64,000 nt of DNA from Prosthecobacter debontii. GTDB taxonomy: Bacteria > Verrucomicrobiota > Verrucomicrobiia > Verrucomicrobiales > Verrucomicrobiaceae. The first letter of the stretch is position 1. Each line of letters opens with the position of its first letter. Shown here in pieces: positions 9,476-20,300 of the stretch. The notes under the pieces were generated by a model. The model saw only the letters and a program-made list of their open reading frames with translations. It had not been told where the DNA came from and made no database searches. Location of the stretch: NCBI RefSeq assembly GCF_900167535.1, contig NZ_FUYE01000004.1, positions 100,699-164,698 of the forward strand, written 5' to 3'. Position numbers and translations under genes: made by a program.

Positions 9476-10114
9476 GGAGATGTGATTGCAGGGAGGCGAG
9501 GCTTCGAGAGGGTGGTTCATTGGACGATTCCTTGGACCACTCGGCAAATAGGAGGATGCGTAGCGGGTTTTTCAAAGTGGGTTCACCCTTGGCGGACCAT
9601 TGCCTAACTCTGTCCGCTCCTTCCCGCTAGGGCCATGTTGATCCGTTGGTTAGGTCGAGGGAGGCTGCGATTTAATCAAGTGAGCCATTTTGAACCGTTT
9701 ATTGGCAGGCATGGACACATAAGAAATCAGCCCGTAACACCAGCGACATGTGAAAATGTATCGAAAATGGGCCCAGGGAGGTGCCCAGCTCTTTCACCAG
9801 GCTGAATAGCTGTTGATACTGGGTCGCAGTAGTCTAACGAATAGGAGGTGTGCTGTCGGGAATGATTGGTTTTCAACGCATTTCCTCAACGGCGGTGGCC
9901 TGGGGGCGACCAGTATTGTCCGGTGCCTTGCTAGCCCACGTTGCCGACCGACCGTTTTGCGGATAAGAGAAATGCTGCGTTTGGCGGCAAGATTTGGCGT
10001 GGAGGTCTTGAGCTTGGAAGTCCCCAAAAGGAAGGGCAAAAATGGCCGATTTTGGAAAAAAACTTTGGAGGTCCGAAATGCGTCCAACCCTTGTAAAATC
10101 AAGGCACGGATGAC
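9476..10114. other. intergenic region upstream of the ATP synthase operon
   Basis: About 640 bases carry no convincing gene. Two opposed overlapping frames of 102 aa (9794-10102 minus, 9813-10121 plus) have no recognisable domain or family feel and are probably fortuitous. atpI, which often precedes atpB, is not visible here. The AT-rich end of the region leads into the candidate Rex-type operator. Confidence 0.5.
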
Positions 10115-10134
10115 TTTGTGAAATTTTTCACAAA
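10115..10134. promoter_or_regulatory. candidate Rex (or CRP-like) operator upstream of atpB
   Basis: The 20-base inverted repeat TTTGTGAAATTTTTCACAAA has perfect 9-bp arms and a 2-base centre. Bases 10116-10133 equal the Rex operator consensus TTGTGAA-W4-TTCACAA with no mismatch. Rex is the NADH/NAD+-sensing repressor of respiratory genes. The same bases also satisfy the CRP consensus TGTGA-N6-TCACA, so the regulator family is ambiguous. The site is 64 bases upstream of atpB and 6 bases before a possible -35 box. Confidence 0.6.
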
Positions 10135-10140
10135 TAAGTC

Positions 10141-10168
10141 TTGCCTCTCTCCGCCCCCCTGCTAAAAC
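10141..10168 (+). promoter_or_regulatory. possible atp operon promoter
   Basis: TTGCCT (10141-10146) and TAAAAC (10163-10168) are spaced by 16 bases, about 30 bases upstream of the atpB start and directly after the Rex-like palindrome. The -35 is moderate and the -10 weak. Confidence 0.3.
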
Positions 10169-10198
10169 ACAAGCCGCCGACTCGGCCCGCTATTTGCT

Positions 10199-11095
10199 AT
10201 GGACGTAAGTTTCCCTCTATCCTCATCTCCCGTTGTGCTCGCAGAAGTGAGCCGTGCGGCCGTTTCTTTGGTCGGTGAGGAGAGCTTCTGGTCTTTTGTG
10301 ACAAACTCTTGCTTTGTTGCTGGGGTGGTGACGGTTTTGATCGTTTGGTTGGCCAACAAAGCTACGACTCGGATGTCGTTGATTCCTCATCCTTGGCAAA
10401 ATTTCTTCGAGTCCATCATTGAGGCTGTGTACAATCAGGTTGAGGCCATTGTGGGTCCTAAGCAGGCTCCTCGTGCATTCCCTCTGCTGGCCACCTTGTT
10501 TATTTTCATTCTTGTCTCCAACTACTTTGGTCTTCTTCCCGGGGTGGGAACGATTGGCTGGGGGCATGGTCACGGCATGTTGAGTCTGGAGCATATCAGT
10601 AAACCTGTTCTTCGTCCGGCGACGGCTGACTTGAATATGACTTTGGGGATGGCCATCTGCTTTATGTTGGTGTGGCTTTATCTCACCATTCGTGAGTTGG
10701 GTGTTTGGGGATTCATTGTTCACACCTTTGGTCCTAAGGGTGGTGCTAAGGGGGTGATGGGTGTCTTCATTGCTCTCGTTTTCCTTCTCGTGGGGGCGAT
10801 CGAAATTGTTTCGATCATGTTCCGTCCGGGTTCGCTGTCTCTGCGTCTTTTTGGTAACATCTATGCTGGTGAGACTCTGCTTCACACGATGATGACTCTC
10901 GGTGAGATGTTTGGCCTGGGGGCCATTGGCAAGTTCATTATCGCCACGATCGCTCCAATTCCTTTCTACTTCATGGAGTTGCTGGTGGGCTTGTTACAAG
11001 CCAGCGTCTTCACTCTTCTTTGCGCAGTTTATATCCAGCTCTCGACGACTCATGACGAAAATCATGGCGAGGAGCATGGCCACGATCACCATTGA
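10199..11095 (+). CDS. atpB: F1Fo ATP synthase subunit a
   Basis: The product is a 298-aa integral membrane protein forming the proton half-channels of Fo. The essential arginine is seen at R216 in SLRLFGNIYAGETLL. The helix-rich body and the HPWQNFFESIIEAVY motif near residue 62 are typical. The last residues form a His/Glu-rich cytoplasmic tail (HDENHGEEHGHDHH), which is unusual and could bind metal. It is the first gene of atpBEFHAGDC; atpI is missing upstream. The start ATG at 10199 follows the candidate Rex site and promoter. Confidence 0.95.
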   Translation: MDVSFPLSSSPVVLAEVSRAAVSLVGEESFWSFVTNSCFVAGVVTVLIVWLANKATTRMSLIPHPWQNFFESIIEAVYNQVEAIVGPKQAPRAFPLLATLFIFILVSNYFGLLPGVGTIGWGHGHGMLSLEHISKPVLRPATADLNMTLGMAICFMLVWLYLTIRELGVWGFIVHTFGPKGGAKGVMGVFIALVFLLVGAIEIVSIMFRPGSLSLRLFGNIYAGETLLHTMMTLGEMFGLGAIGKFIIATIAPIPFYFMELLVGLLQASVFTLLCAVYIQLSTTHDENHGEEHGHDHH

Positions 11096-11176
11096 TGAAC
11101 CCTTTGATCATCGGGACCATGCCAAAGAGTGTGGGCGATGATTGAAACAACCAAACATTAAAAGAAGAATAACACT

Positions 11177-11440
11177 ATGATGATGGAACTCATGACGATG
11201 GCTCAGCCTGCCGCTGCTGCCGCTGAAGTCGCTGCTGCTGGCGTGTCCGGTAGCCTTACCTTGGGTCTTGCTGGTGCTGGTGCCGCTCTTGGCATTGGTC
11301 TGATCGGTGGCAAGGCTGTTGAAGCTGTGGGTCGTAACCCAGGCGCTGCTGGTAGCATCCAGACGCTGGCAATCATCGGCATGGCGCTGGCAGAAGCCGT
11401 CGCTATTTACGCTCTGATCATCGCTTTCCAGGGCCGTTAA
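11177..11440 (+). CDS. atpE: F1Fo ATP synthase subunit c
   Basis: The 87-aa product is the proteolipid that forms the rotor ring. It has two transmembrane helices with a polar loop (KAVEAVGRNPGA) and the ion-binding carboxylate E73 in the second helix (ALAEAVAIYALIIAF). The residue after the Glu is Ala, not Ser/Thr, and helix 1 lacks the Gln used in Na+-binding rings, so a proton-type ring is indicated. The N-terminus has an Ala-rich lead (PAAAAAEVAAAG). It lies 81 bases downstream of atpB. Confidence 0.95.
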   Translation: MMMELMTMAQPAAAAAEVAAAGVSGSLTLGLAGAGAALGIGLIGGKAVEAVGRNPGAAGSIQTLAIIGMALAEAVAIYALIIAFQGR

Positions 11441-11502
11441 TCCCTCTGAGGAGGTGGCGGCACCCACCGCCACCTCCTATCTCTCACTTTTCGCTTTTTC
11501 TC

Positions 11503-12024
11503 ATGACCACGACCTTCCTCGCCGCCTCCGACATTGCTGAACAGTTTGGCCTTGAGCTTCCCAAACTGATCGCACAAGTCATCATTTTCCTTGTCGTGTT
11601 CTACGTTCTCAAGACCAAAGCTTTTGGTCCGATCCTGGCTATGCTCGAGCAGCGTCGTCAGCGTATCGCGGACGGTGAATCCAAGCTGGAGAAGATTGCC
11701 AAAGATCTCGCTGAAGCTGAGAAGAATGCCCAAGCTATTGTCGATAAGGCCAATGCAGACGCCAATCGCCTGATCAAAGAGGCTGGTGATAGCGCCAAGT
11801 CGCTGGCTGAAAAGCGTCAGCAAGAAGCCATTCAAGAAGCTACTCAAATTCTCGCTAAAGCTCGTGAGGTAGCTCAGCTTGAGCATGAGCAGCTCATGGC
11901 CCAGCTCAAGAGCCAGTTTGGCCGCATGGTGTCCGAAGCGACTTCCCGTGTGACTGGTAAGGTGCTAAACACCGACGATCAGGCGCGCATCAACCAGGAG
12001 ACTACCGCTCAGGTAAGCCTGTAA
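11503..12024 (+). CDS. atpF: F1Fo ATP synthase subunit b
   Basis: The 173-aa product is the peripheral stalk subunit. One N-terminal membrane helix (LIAQVIIFLVVFYVL, residues 22-36) precedes a long charged Ala/Glu/Lys-rich coiled coil (residues 45-155), the normal b architecture. Only one b-type gene (no b') is present. It sits between atpE and atpH in the usual order. Confidence 0.93.
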   Translation: MTTTFLAASDIAEQFGLELPKLIAQVIIFLVVFYVLKTKAFGPILAMLEQRRQRIADGESKLEKIAKDLAEAEKNAQAIVDKANADANRLIKEAGDSAKSLAEKRQQEAIQEATQILAKAREVAQLEHEQLMAQLKSQFGRMVSEATSRVTGKVLNTDDQARINQETTAQVSL

Positions 12025-12052
12025 TTCAATTTTCTTCCGCTTCTAACCGAAC

Positions 12053-12448
12053 ATGAAAATCAGCAAGGAAGTCCGCCGCACCGCGCGCCAGCTTTTCCGC
12101 GTTTGCCTGGTCAATGGCAAGCTGGATGAGTCACGTGTGCGCCTCGTGGTGAATCAGATCACCACCTCCAAACCTCGTGGCTATCTGGCCATGTTGGACT
12201 CCTTTGCTGGGCTTGTTCGTCATGAAGTGGAAAGTCAACGTGCTGTGGTGGAAAGCGCCACATTCCTCACGGATGACATTCAATCCAATCTGAAGGCCAG
12301 TCTGTCTGAGAAGTATGGCCGTGAACTCACGCTGGAGTTTCACATCAAACCTGAACTGCTCGGCGGTATCCGCGTGAAAGTCGGCAGTGACGTTTGGGAT
12401 GGTTCTGTCAAAGCCCGTCTCGAAGCCCTCAAAGCCAGCCTGTCCTGA
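12053..12448 (+). CDS. atpH: F1Fo ATP synthase subunit delta, shortened
   Basis: The 131-aa product occupies the atpH slot between atpF and atpA. The C-terminal half carries the delta signature (HIKPELLGGIRVKVGSDVWD, then GSVKARLEAL) preceded by VESATFLTDD, matching the conserved VTSA region. The family is usually about 175-180 aa, so roughly 45-50 residues of the N-terminal helical bundle that caps the alpha subunits are missing. No upstream in-frame extension restores them: atpF ends 28 bases before. Delta joins the peripheral stalk to F1. Confidence 0.87.
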   Translation: MKISKEVRRTARQLFRVCLVNGKLDESRVRLVVNQITTSKPRGYLAMLDSFAGLVRHEVESQRAVVESATFLTDDIQSNLKASLSEKYGRELTLEFHIKPELLGGIRVKVGSDVWDGSVKARLEALKASLS

Positions 12449-12526
12449 TCAAAAACTGATCTGCCCTTTTAATAAAAGCCGCCTCGCCCCTTAATCCCGT
12501 TCACCGTTTCTAAATAAAGTCGCACC

Positions 12527-14056
12527 ATGAGCAACATCCTCCAGGAGATCGAATCCCAAATCGCCGGACTTAAAACGGCGGTCACCAAATCCAATGTCGG
12601 CGTGGTCCGCGAGATCGGTGACGGCGCTGCGAAGATCGAAGGCTTGAGCGATGTGATGCTCAACGAAATGATCGAGTTCCCTGGCGGCCTCTATGGTCTG
12701 GCCTTGAACTTGGAAGAAACCGAAGTCGGTTGCGTGCTTCTCGGTTCCTCCGAAGGCATCAAGGCTGGTGACGAAGTCAAGACCACGGGTCGTCTTCTCT
12801 CCGTGCCTGTGGGTAAAGGGCTCCTCGGTCGTGTAGTGAATACTCTCGGTGAAGCTCTGGACGGCAAGGGACCTATCAAAGGCGACGCTCAGTATCCAGT
12901 CGAGAAGATCGCTCCAGGGATCATTACCCGTAAGTCCGTGTCTGTCCCTGTGCAGACGGGCATCATGTCCATCGACGCCATGATTCCGATCGGCCGTGGT
13001 CAGCGTGAGTTGATCATCGGTGACCGCTCCACCGGTAAGACCACCATCGCTGTGGATACCATCATCTCCCAGGCTCAGCAGAATAAAGCGGCTGAGCAGG
13101 GTAAACTTCAGGGCCACAAGCCTCTGTATTGCATCTACGTCGCCATCGGCCAGAAGCAGTCCAACGTCGCTCGCGTCGTTAAGACTCTCGAAGACGCCGG
13201 TGCCATGGAATACACCGTTATCGTGAACGCATCTGCTTCCGATAGCGCTGTGAACCAATACCTCGCTCCTTACACCGGTTGCGCCATTGGTGAGTGGTTC
13301 ATGGACCAGGGCATGGACGCCTTGATCGTGTTCGATGACCTTTCCAAGCAGGCTGTGGCCTATCGTCAGGTTTCCCTCGTGCTGAAGCGCCCATCCGGTC
13401 GTGAAGCTTATCCAGGTGACGTGTTCTACCTCCACTCCCGTTTGCTTGAGCGTTCCGCTCGCGTGAATGAGAACTACGGTGGTGGTTCCTTAACCGCTCT
13501 GCCGATCATTGAAACCCAGGCTGGTGACGTTTCTGCCTACATCCCGACGAACGTGATTTCCATCACGGACGGCCAGATCTTCCTTGAAACCGACTTGTTC
13601 TATCAGGGTATCCGTCCGGCCATCTCCGTGGGTCTCTCCGTTTCCCGTGTGGGTTCTGCCGCTCAGACGAAGGCCATCAAGAAAGTTTCCGGCACCACCA
13701 AACTTGACCTCGCTCAGTTCCGTGAATTAGCTGCCTTCGCCCAGTTCGGTTCCGACCTTGATGCCGCTACTAAAGCCAAGCTTGACCGTGGTGCTCGCAT
13801 CGTGGAGCTCTTCAAGCAGCAGCAGTATCAGCCGAAGAGCCTCCCAATCATGGTCATCAGCCTTTACGCCATGCAGAAGGGTTACTTCGACTCCGTGGCC
13901 GTGGATCGCGTGAAGGAATTCCAGGCCAAACTGGAAACCTACCTCACTGAGCGCAAGACCGCTCTGTTGGACAAGTTGGCCAACGAGAAAGCCTTGGACG
14001 GCGTTGAAGCCGATATCAAGACCGCCCTTGAAGACTTCAAGTCCGCTTGGAAGTAA
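12527..14056 (+). CDS. atpA: F1Fo ATP synthase subunit alpha
   Basis: The 509-aa product is the non-catalytic nucleotide-binding subunit of F1. The P-loop is GDRSTGKT at residues 165-172; most bacterial alpha subunits have GDRQTGKT, so Ser168 replaces the usual Gln. The [20 protein letters not shown] and [18 protein letters not shown] signatures are intact around residues 343-380. The N-terminal helix that contacts delta ([12 protein letters not shown]) is present. The gene is full length, in the standard order, with the codon bias of a highly expressed gene. Confidence 0.97.
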   Translation: MSNILQEIESQIAGLKTAVTKSNVGVVREIGDGAAKIEGLSDVMLNEMIEFPGGLYGLALNLEETEVGCVLLGSSEGIKAGDEVKTTGRLLSVPVGKGLLGRVVNTLGEALDGKGPIKGDAQYPVEKIAPGIITRKSVSVPVQTGIMSIDAMIPIGRGQRELIIGDRSTGKTTIAVDTIISQAQQNKAAEQGKLQGHKPLYCIYVAIGQKQSNVARVVKTLEDAGAMEYTVIVNASASDSAVNQYLAPYTGCAIGEWFMDQGMDALIVFDDLSKQAVAYRQVSLVLKRPSGREAYPGDVFYLHSRLLERSARVNENYGGGSLTALPIIETQAGDVSAYIPTNVISITDGQIFLETDLFYQGIRPAISVGLSVSRVGSAAQTKAIKKVSGTTKLDLAQFRELAAFAQFGSDLDAATKAKLDRGARIVELFKQQQYQPKSLPIMVISLYAMQKGYFDSVAVDRVKEFQAKLETYLTERKTALLDKLANEKALDGVEADIKTALEDFKSAWK

Positions 14057-14098
14057 TTATTCTCGGATCTCCACATCCAAATTTGAAAGCCTAATCAG

Positions 14099-14980
14099 AT
14101 GCCCTCGACCCGCGACATCCGCCGCCGAATCAAATCGGTCAAAAACACGGCCCAGATCACCAAGGCCATGCAGCTCGTCGCGGCTGCGAAGATGAAGAAA
14201 GCGCAGGATCAAGCCGCTAACGGCCGTGCCTACGCCGAGTTGATGAATAAGATCCTCGTCAGCCTCAAGGAGAGCGCTGCGGAAGGCATTCATCCCTACT
14301 TCGCTGACGGCGCTGGAGACAAGACTCTAGTCCTGGTGATCGCCACCGATAAAGGTCTTTGCGGTGCTTTGAATACCAATTTGCTGAAGAAATTGGTCAA
14401 TACTCAGTTCGATGGCCCCGTTGAGTTTGTGACCATCGGTCGTAAGGCGACTCAAGGCCTTTCCCGCTTGCGCAAGACTCTGGTGGCTGATTTCCCAATT
14501 AAGGATCCTGCGAAGTTTGTCGAGATCCGCACGGTGGGTAATTTCATCCAGGAAAGGTTCCGCACGGGTGAATACAAGCAGGTGCTGGTTGCGTTCAACA
14601 ACTTCATCAATACCGTTACTCAGGTGCCTTCCATTGAGCAGGTGCTGCCGGTGAATCCGGTGACCCTGGGTGGCAAGCGTAACTTTGATGATACCTCTAA
14701 GGAGATCAATCCTGCAGACGTCCCGGATTACACCTTCGAGCCAGATGCCAAGACCGTCTTTGAAACGGTGCTGCCGCAGTATGTAAACGGCACCATTTAT
14801 CAGATGCTTCTCGAAGCCCGCGCTTCTGAGCACAGCAGCCGAATGGTGGCCATGAAAAACGCTACCGACAACGCAAAGCAGATGCTCAAAGACCTCAGCC
14901 TCGAATACAACAAGCTCCGTCAGGCAGCGATCACCAACGAACTCCTCGAGATCACCACCGCCAAGATGGCTCTGGAATAG
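14099..14980 (+). CDS. atpG: F1Fo ATP synthase subunit gamma
   Basis: The 293-aa product is the central rotor shaft. The N-terminal helix (DIRRRIKSVKNTAQITKAMQ) and the C-terminal helix (EHSSRMVAMKNATDNAKQML) are the conserved ends that form the coiled coil inside alpha3beta3. The middle Rossmann-like part contains DKGLCGALN. Length and order are normal. Confidence 0.96.
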   Translation: MPSTRDIRRRIKSVKNTAQITKAMQLVAAAKMKKAQDQAANGRAYAELMNKILVSLKESAAEGIHPYFADGAGDKTLVLVIATDKGLCGALNTNLLKKLVNTQFDGPVEFVTIGRKATQGLSRLRKTLVADFPIKDPAKFVEIRTVGNFIQERFRTGEYKQVLVAFNNFINTVTQVPSIEQVLPVNPVTLGGKRNFDDTSKEINPADVPDYTFEPDAKTVFETVLPQYVNGTIYQMLLEARASEHSSRMVAMKNATDNAKQMLKDLSLEYNKLRQAAITNELLEITTAKMALE

Positions 14981-16474
<1,494 letters not shown>

Positions 16475-16569
16475 GCCTGCCTGGTCAAGGATTGAGGTGG
16501 TTCAACATCCCCGTGGGGCCACCTTGCTCAGCTTGACCTTTTGATCTCTTGACTCTCTGACCTTTTCCC

Positions 16570-16986
16570 ATGCCTCTCAAACTCGAAATCGTTACTCCCG
16601 AAGCACGCATCTTTTCGGATGAAGTGGACACGGTTGTGCTCCCGGGGTTCGAAGGTGAAATGGGCGTCTTGCCCTCTCACGCTCCTCTGGTAACGACCCT
16701 CCAAGTCGGTGAACTCCGCTACACCAAGGGCGGTAAAACCACGGAATTGGCTGTTGGTGAAGGTTTGGTCGAAGTGACAGGCTCCACCACTCGTGTCCTT
16801 ACAGACATGGCTATCGGCAGCGATGACATTGACGAGAAAGCCGTGGAAGAAGCCCTGGAGCGTGCCAAGCGTGCGCTTGAAGACCTCAAGCAAGGCGAGC
16901 AGCAAAGCGAAGTGGCCGCTGTCATGGCCATGATCCAACGCAGCACAGCTCAGCTTCATCTGAAGCGTAAGCGCAAGACCGTTTAA
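16570..16986 (+). CDS. atpC: F1Fo ATP synthase subunit epsilon
   Basis: The 138-aa product has an N-terminal beta-sandwich (LKLEIVTPEARIFSDEVDTV, then LPGFEGEMGVLPSHAPLVTT) followed by the two-helix C-terminal domain that can inhibit ATP hydrolysis. It is the last gene of the operon and is followed by a strong terminator 21 bases after its stop. Confidence 0.95.
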   Translation: MPLKLEIVTPEARIFSDEVDTVVLPGFEGEMGVLPSHAPLVTTLQVGELRYTKGGKTTELAVGEGLVEVTGSTTRVLTDMAIGSDDIDEKAVEEALERAKRALEDLKQGEQQSEVAAVMAMIQRSTAQLHLKRKRKTV

Positions 16987-17007
16987 CGAAATTTAGACTC
17001 TTTGTTC

Positions 17008-17041
17008 AGCCCCTATTCGCCGTGCGGATAGGGGCTTTTTT
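17008..17041 (+). terminator. intrinsic terminator of the atp operon
   Basis: The 13-bp stem AGCCCCTATTCGC / GCGGATAGGGGCT (one G-T wobble) has a 3-base loop (CGT) and runs directly into TTTTTT. It begins 21 bases after the atpC stop. Confidence 0.92.
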
Positions 17042-17310
17042 GTGACGTCGTTGGCTGATTTGGCGGAGGTGACTAGTCCACGCCTGATAAAAGCGCGGTG
17101 ATGCTGTTTTGCTGCCCTGCAGTTACTCCACAATATTTAAACCTCGAGTGAAGCGCTTGGTTTGATACTAATAATGCTTCGCCAAACTTGGCACTTTTTG
17201 ATCTTGGATTGGCCCGCTTTGACTCAGGAGCGCCCCTGGGGAAGGAATGCGGCAGAATGCCGTAATTAACTTCATTCCACTTTTCATTCCTCACGATTCT
17301 GAGTTTCCGC
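17042..17310. other. intergenic region between atpC terminator and DUF1549 protein
   Basis: No gene is supported. A 79-aa minus-strand frame (17073-17312) has no recognisable character. The region holds the short palindrome CGGCA-GAA-TGCCG (17250-17262), which resembles the first hairpin at the right edge of the window, and presumably the promoter of the downstream operon. Confidence 0.45.
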
Positions 17311-20300
17311 ATGTCTTTTCCTCGTCTTCACATCATCCTCAGTCTCCTGGGGAGTTCCGGCGCGCTCTGGGGTGCTGGTCAAGGTCCGGTGGCCTTCAAT
17401 CAGGACATTCGGCCGATTTTGGCGGATGCGTGTTTCCACTGTCATGGTCCAGATCCAGGGACACGGAAAGCGGGGCTCCGTTTGGATACCGAAGCGGGTT
17501 TCTTCACGGCGAAGGAAGGTGAAAGCCCCACCGTCCTCAAGGGGAAACCTGAGGCGAGTCCGCTCTATCAACGTCTGATCACGGAGGACGAAGATGACGT
17601 GATGCCGCCGCTGGAGTCCCACAAGGAACTCAAGCCGGAACAGATCGCTAAAATTCGTACGTGGATTGAAGAAGGCGCTCCTTGGCAACCTCACTGGTCG
17701 CTGATCAAACCGGAGCGTGCACCTCAACCGGAGGTAAAAGACAAAGCATGGCCCAAAACTCCAGTGGATCGTTTCATTTTGGCGAGTTTGGAAAGAGCTG
17801 GACTCACTCCTGCACCTGAGGCGGAAGCACATGCCCTCATCCGCCGGGTCACTCTGGATCTTACGGGTCTGCCACCCAGCCAGGAGCTTCTCCAGCGCTA
17901 TCAGAGCAAGGCAGAGGGAGGACGTCTCCCGGACCTTGTTTACTCGGAGTTGGTGGATGAGCTGCTGAAGCTCCCCGTCTATGGTGAGCATCGTGCGCGC
18001 TATTGGTTGGATGCCGCTCGTTATGGAGATACTCACGGGCTGCATTTCGATAAACCGAGGGAGATGTGGCCCTATCGTGATTGGGTCGTCAGCGCCTTCA
18101 ATCAAAACATGCCTTTTGATCGTTTCACGATTGAACAAATCGCCGGTGATCTACTGCCCAAGCCTACTGACGAGCAGTTGATCGCGACAGGATTTCAACG
18201 CTGTAACATCACCACGAATGAAGGCGGCACCATTGATGAAGAAAACTTGGCCAACTACGCGGCGGATCGCGTGCAGACGTTAGGCTGGGTTTACATGGGC
18301 CTAACCACCAATTGCGCGCAATGTCACGATCATAAATTTGATCCCATTTCGGCACGAGATTACTACTCACTGGCGGCTTTCTTTCGGAACACCACCCAGA
18401 AGCCGAAAGATGGCAACGTGAAGGATGGCAATGGCCCCATTCTCGTTTTGCCCACGGAAAAAGATCGCCCGCGGTGGGATGCCTTGCCGACAGAGATCGC
18501 TCAGGCGAAGACCGAGATGCAGGAAAATCGCAAGTTGGCGGCTCCTGAGTTTGATCAGTGGCTGACTTCAGCGAAGCCCGAGGATCTGGATCAAGATGTC
18601 CCTGCCAAAGGCATGCTCGCGCATGTGCCCTTGAACGAAGGTGTCGGTAGCGAGGTCATCGGCACCTGTGGAGTCTCGCAGAAGTTTCAGGCCCTGGGGC
18701 CGATCGTGTGGAAGCCGGATGGTAAAATTGGCCCTGCGCCTGTGATGGGGACCAATAGCACGTTTGACATCGGCGACGTGGGCGACTTTGAAAAAGATCA
18801 GGCCTTCAGTTATGGCGCTTGGGTGAGAGCAGGGAAGGTCGGCATGAGCGGGGGCATCCTGGCTCGTATGGATGAAAAGGGAGGTTATCGAGGCTGGGAT
18901 CTTTACCAGAATGACCGCAGCTATTCCGTTCACATCATCAACAACTGGCCTGATGATGCGCTGAAGGTCAGCACTCGCCGCCCCTCGGTTCGCCCGGGTG
19001 TCTGGCAGCATGTTTTTGTGACCTACAATGGCAGTGGTAAAGCCGAAGGCGTGAAGATCTACATTGATGGAGTCGCTCAGGAACTGAAGATCGACACCAA
19101 TGCCTTGAAAAACACCATCCGCACGAAAACGCACACCCGCATCGGGCAGCGTAGCCATGTGCAAGTGTTCCATGAAGGCTCAGTGCAAGATGTGCGCATC
19201 TATGATCGCCAGCTGAGCGCGGCGGAAATCACCACCATTTCAAAGGTGGGACCGCTTCGACTCATGCTGGCAGCTAGTAAGCGTGGTCCAAAGCAGAAAG
19301 AAGCGTTGTTTGAGCACTATCTGGTGACTCGCCATGCAGGTTATCAAAGCGCCAACAATCGTTCCACGAAGCTCGAAGGTGAGCAGGCTGCTATCAAGGC
19401 GCGGAGCCCTATCACTCACATTCAGGAAGAGAAGATGGATACTCAGCCCATGGCGAACATCCTGATGCGTGGCCAATACGATCAGGTGGGTGAGGCTGTG
19501 GAGGCGGCTGTGCCGGTGGCTCTGGGAAAATTGCCTGCAGAGTCACCCAAAAATCGGTTAGGCCTGGCACGTTGGCTGGTGAGCTCTGAGAATACTTTGA
19601 CGGCGCGGGTCACAGTCAATCGCATGTGGCAGGAGTTGTTTGGTCGCGGCCTCGTCGTGACCAGCGAAGACTTCGGTATCATGGGCGCTGCCCCCACCCA
19701 CCCCGAATTGCTGGACTGGTTGGCGGTGGAGTTCCGTGAAAGCGGTTGGGATGTGAAGCGCTTCTACAAAATGCTGGTCACGTCCTCTGCTTATCGTCAG
19801 GCGGCCACAATCACGCAAGCCAAGTTGGATAAAGATCGGGACAATGCCTTACTCAGTCGCGGTCCTCGCTTCCGCATGGATGCTGAGATGATCCGCGACT
19901 ACGTTCTGGCGGCTAGCGGCACTCTGTCTCCTCGCATGGGCGGCCCTGGCACCCTGCCGTATCAACCAGAAAACATCTGGGAGGTGGTCGGGATGGGGAC
20001 GGAGAAGTATGTGCAGGACCAAGGCGAAAACCTGTATCGCCGCACCGTGTATAACTTCTGGAAACGCATGGCTCCGCCAGCAAACATGGATGTCTTCAAT
20101 GCTCCAAGTCGTGAAGTGAGCTGCGTGCGGCGTGATCGCACCAATACCCCGCTGCAGGCTCTGGTCGTGATGAATGACCCGCAGTTTATTGAGGCCTCAC
20201 GCAGCTTGGCTCAGCGTGTCATGAAAGCGGGCGGTGATGACACGGTTAAGCTCAATGCCGTGGCCGAGCGACTGCTCTGCCGTCCTCTTAAAGAGGCCGA

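Noticed and set aside
9794..10121. Overlapping 102-aa frames on both strands before atpB, considered as atpI or a small regulator
   Set aside because: No membrane helices of AtpI type, no recognisable domain, and both strands open over the same bases, which suggests chance.
17073..17312. 79-aa minus-strand frame after the atp terminator
   Set aside because: Its translation shows no domain or signal, and it overlaps the start of the DUF1549 gene.
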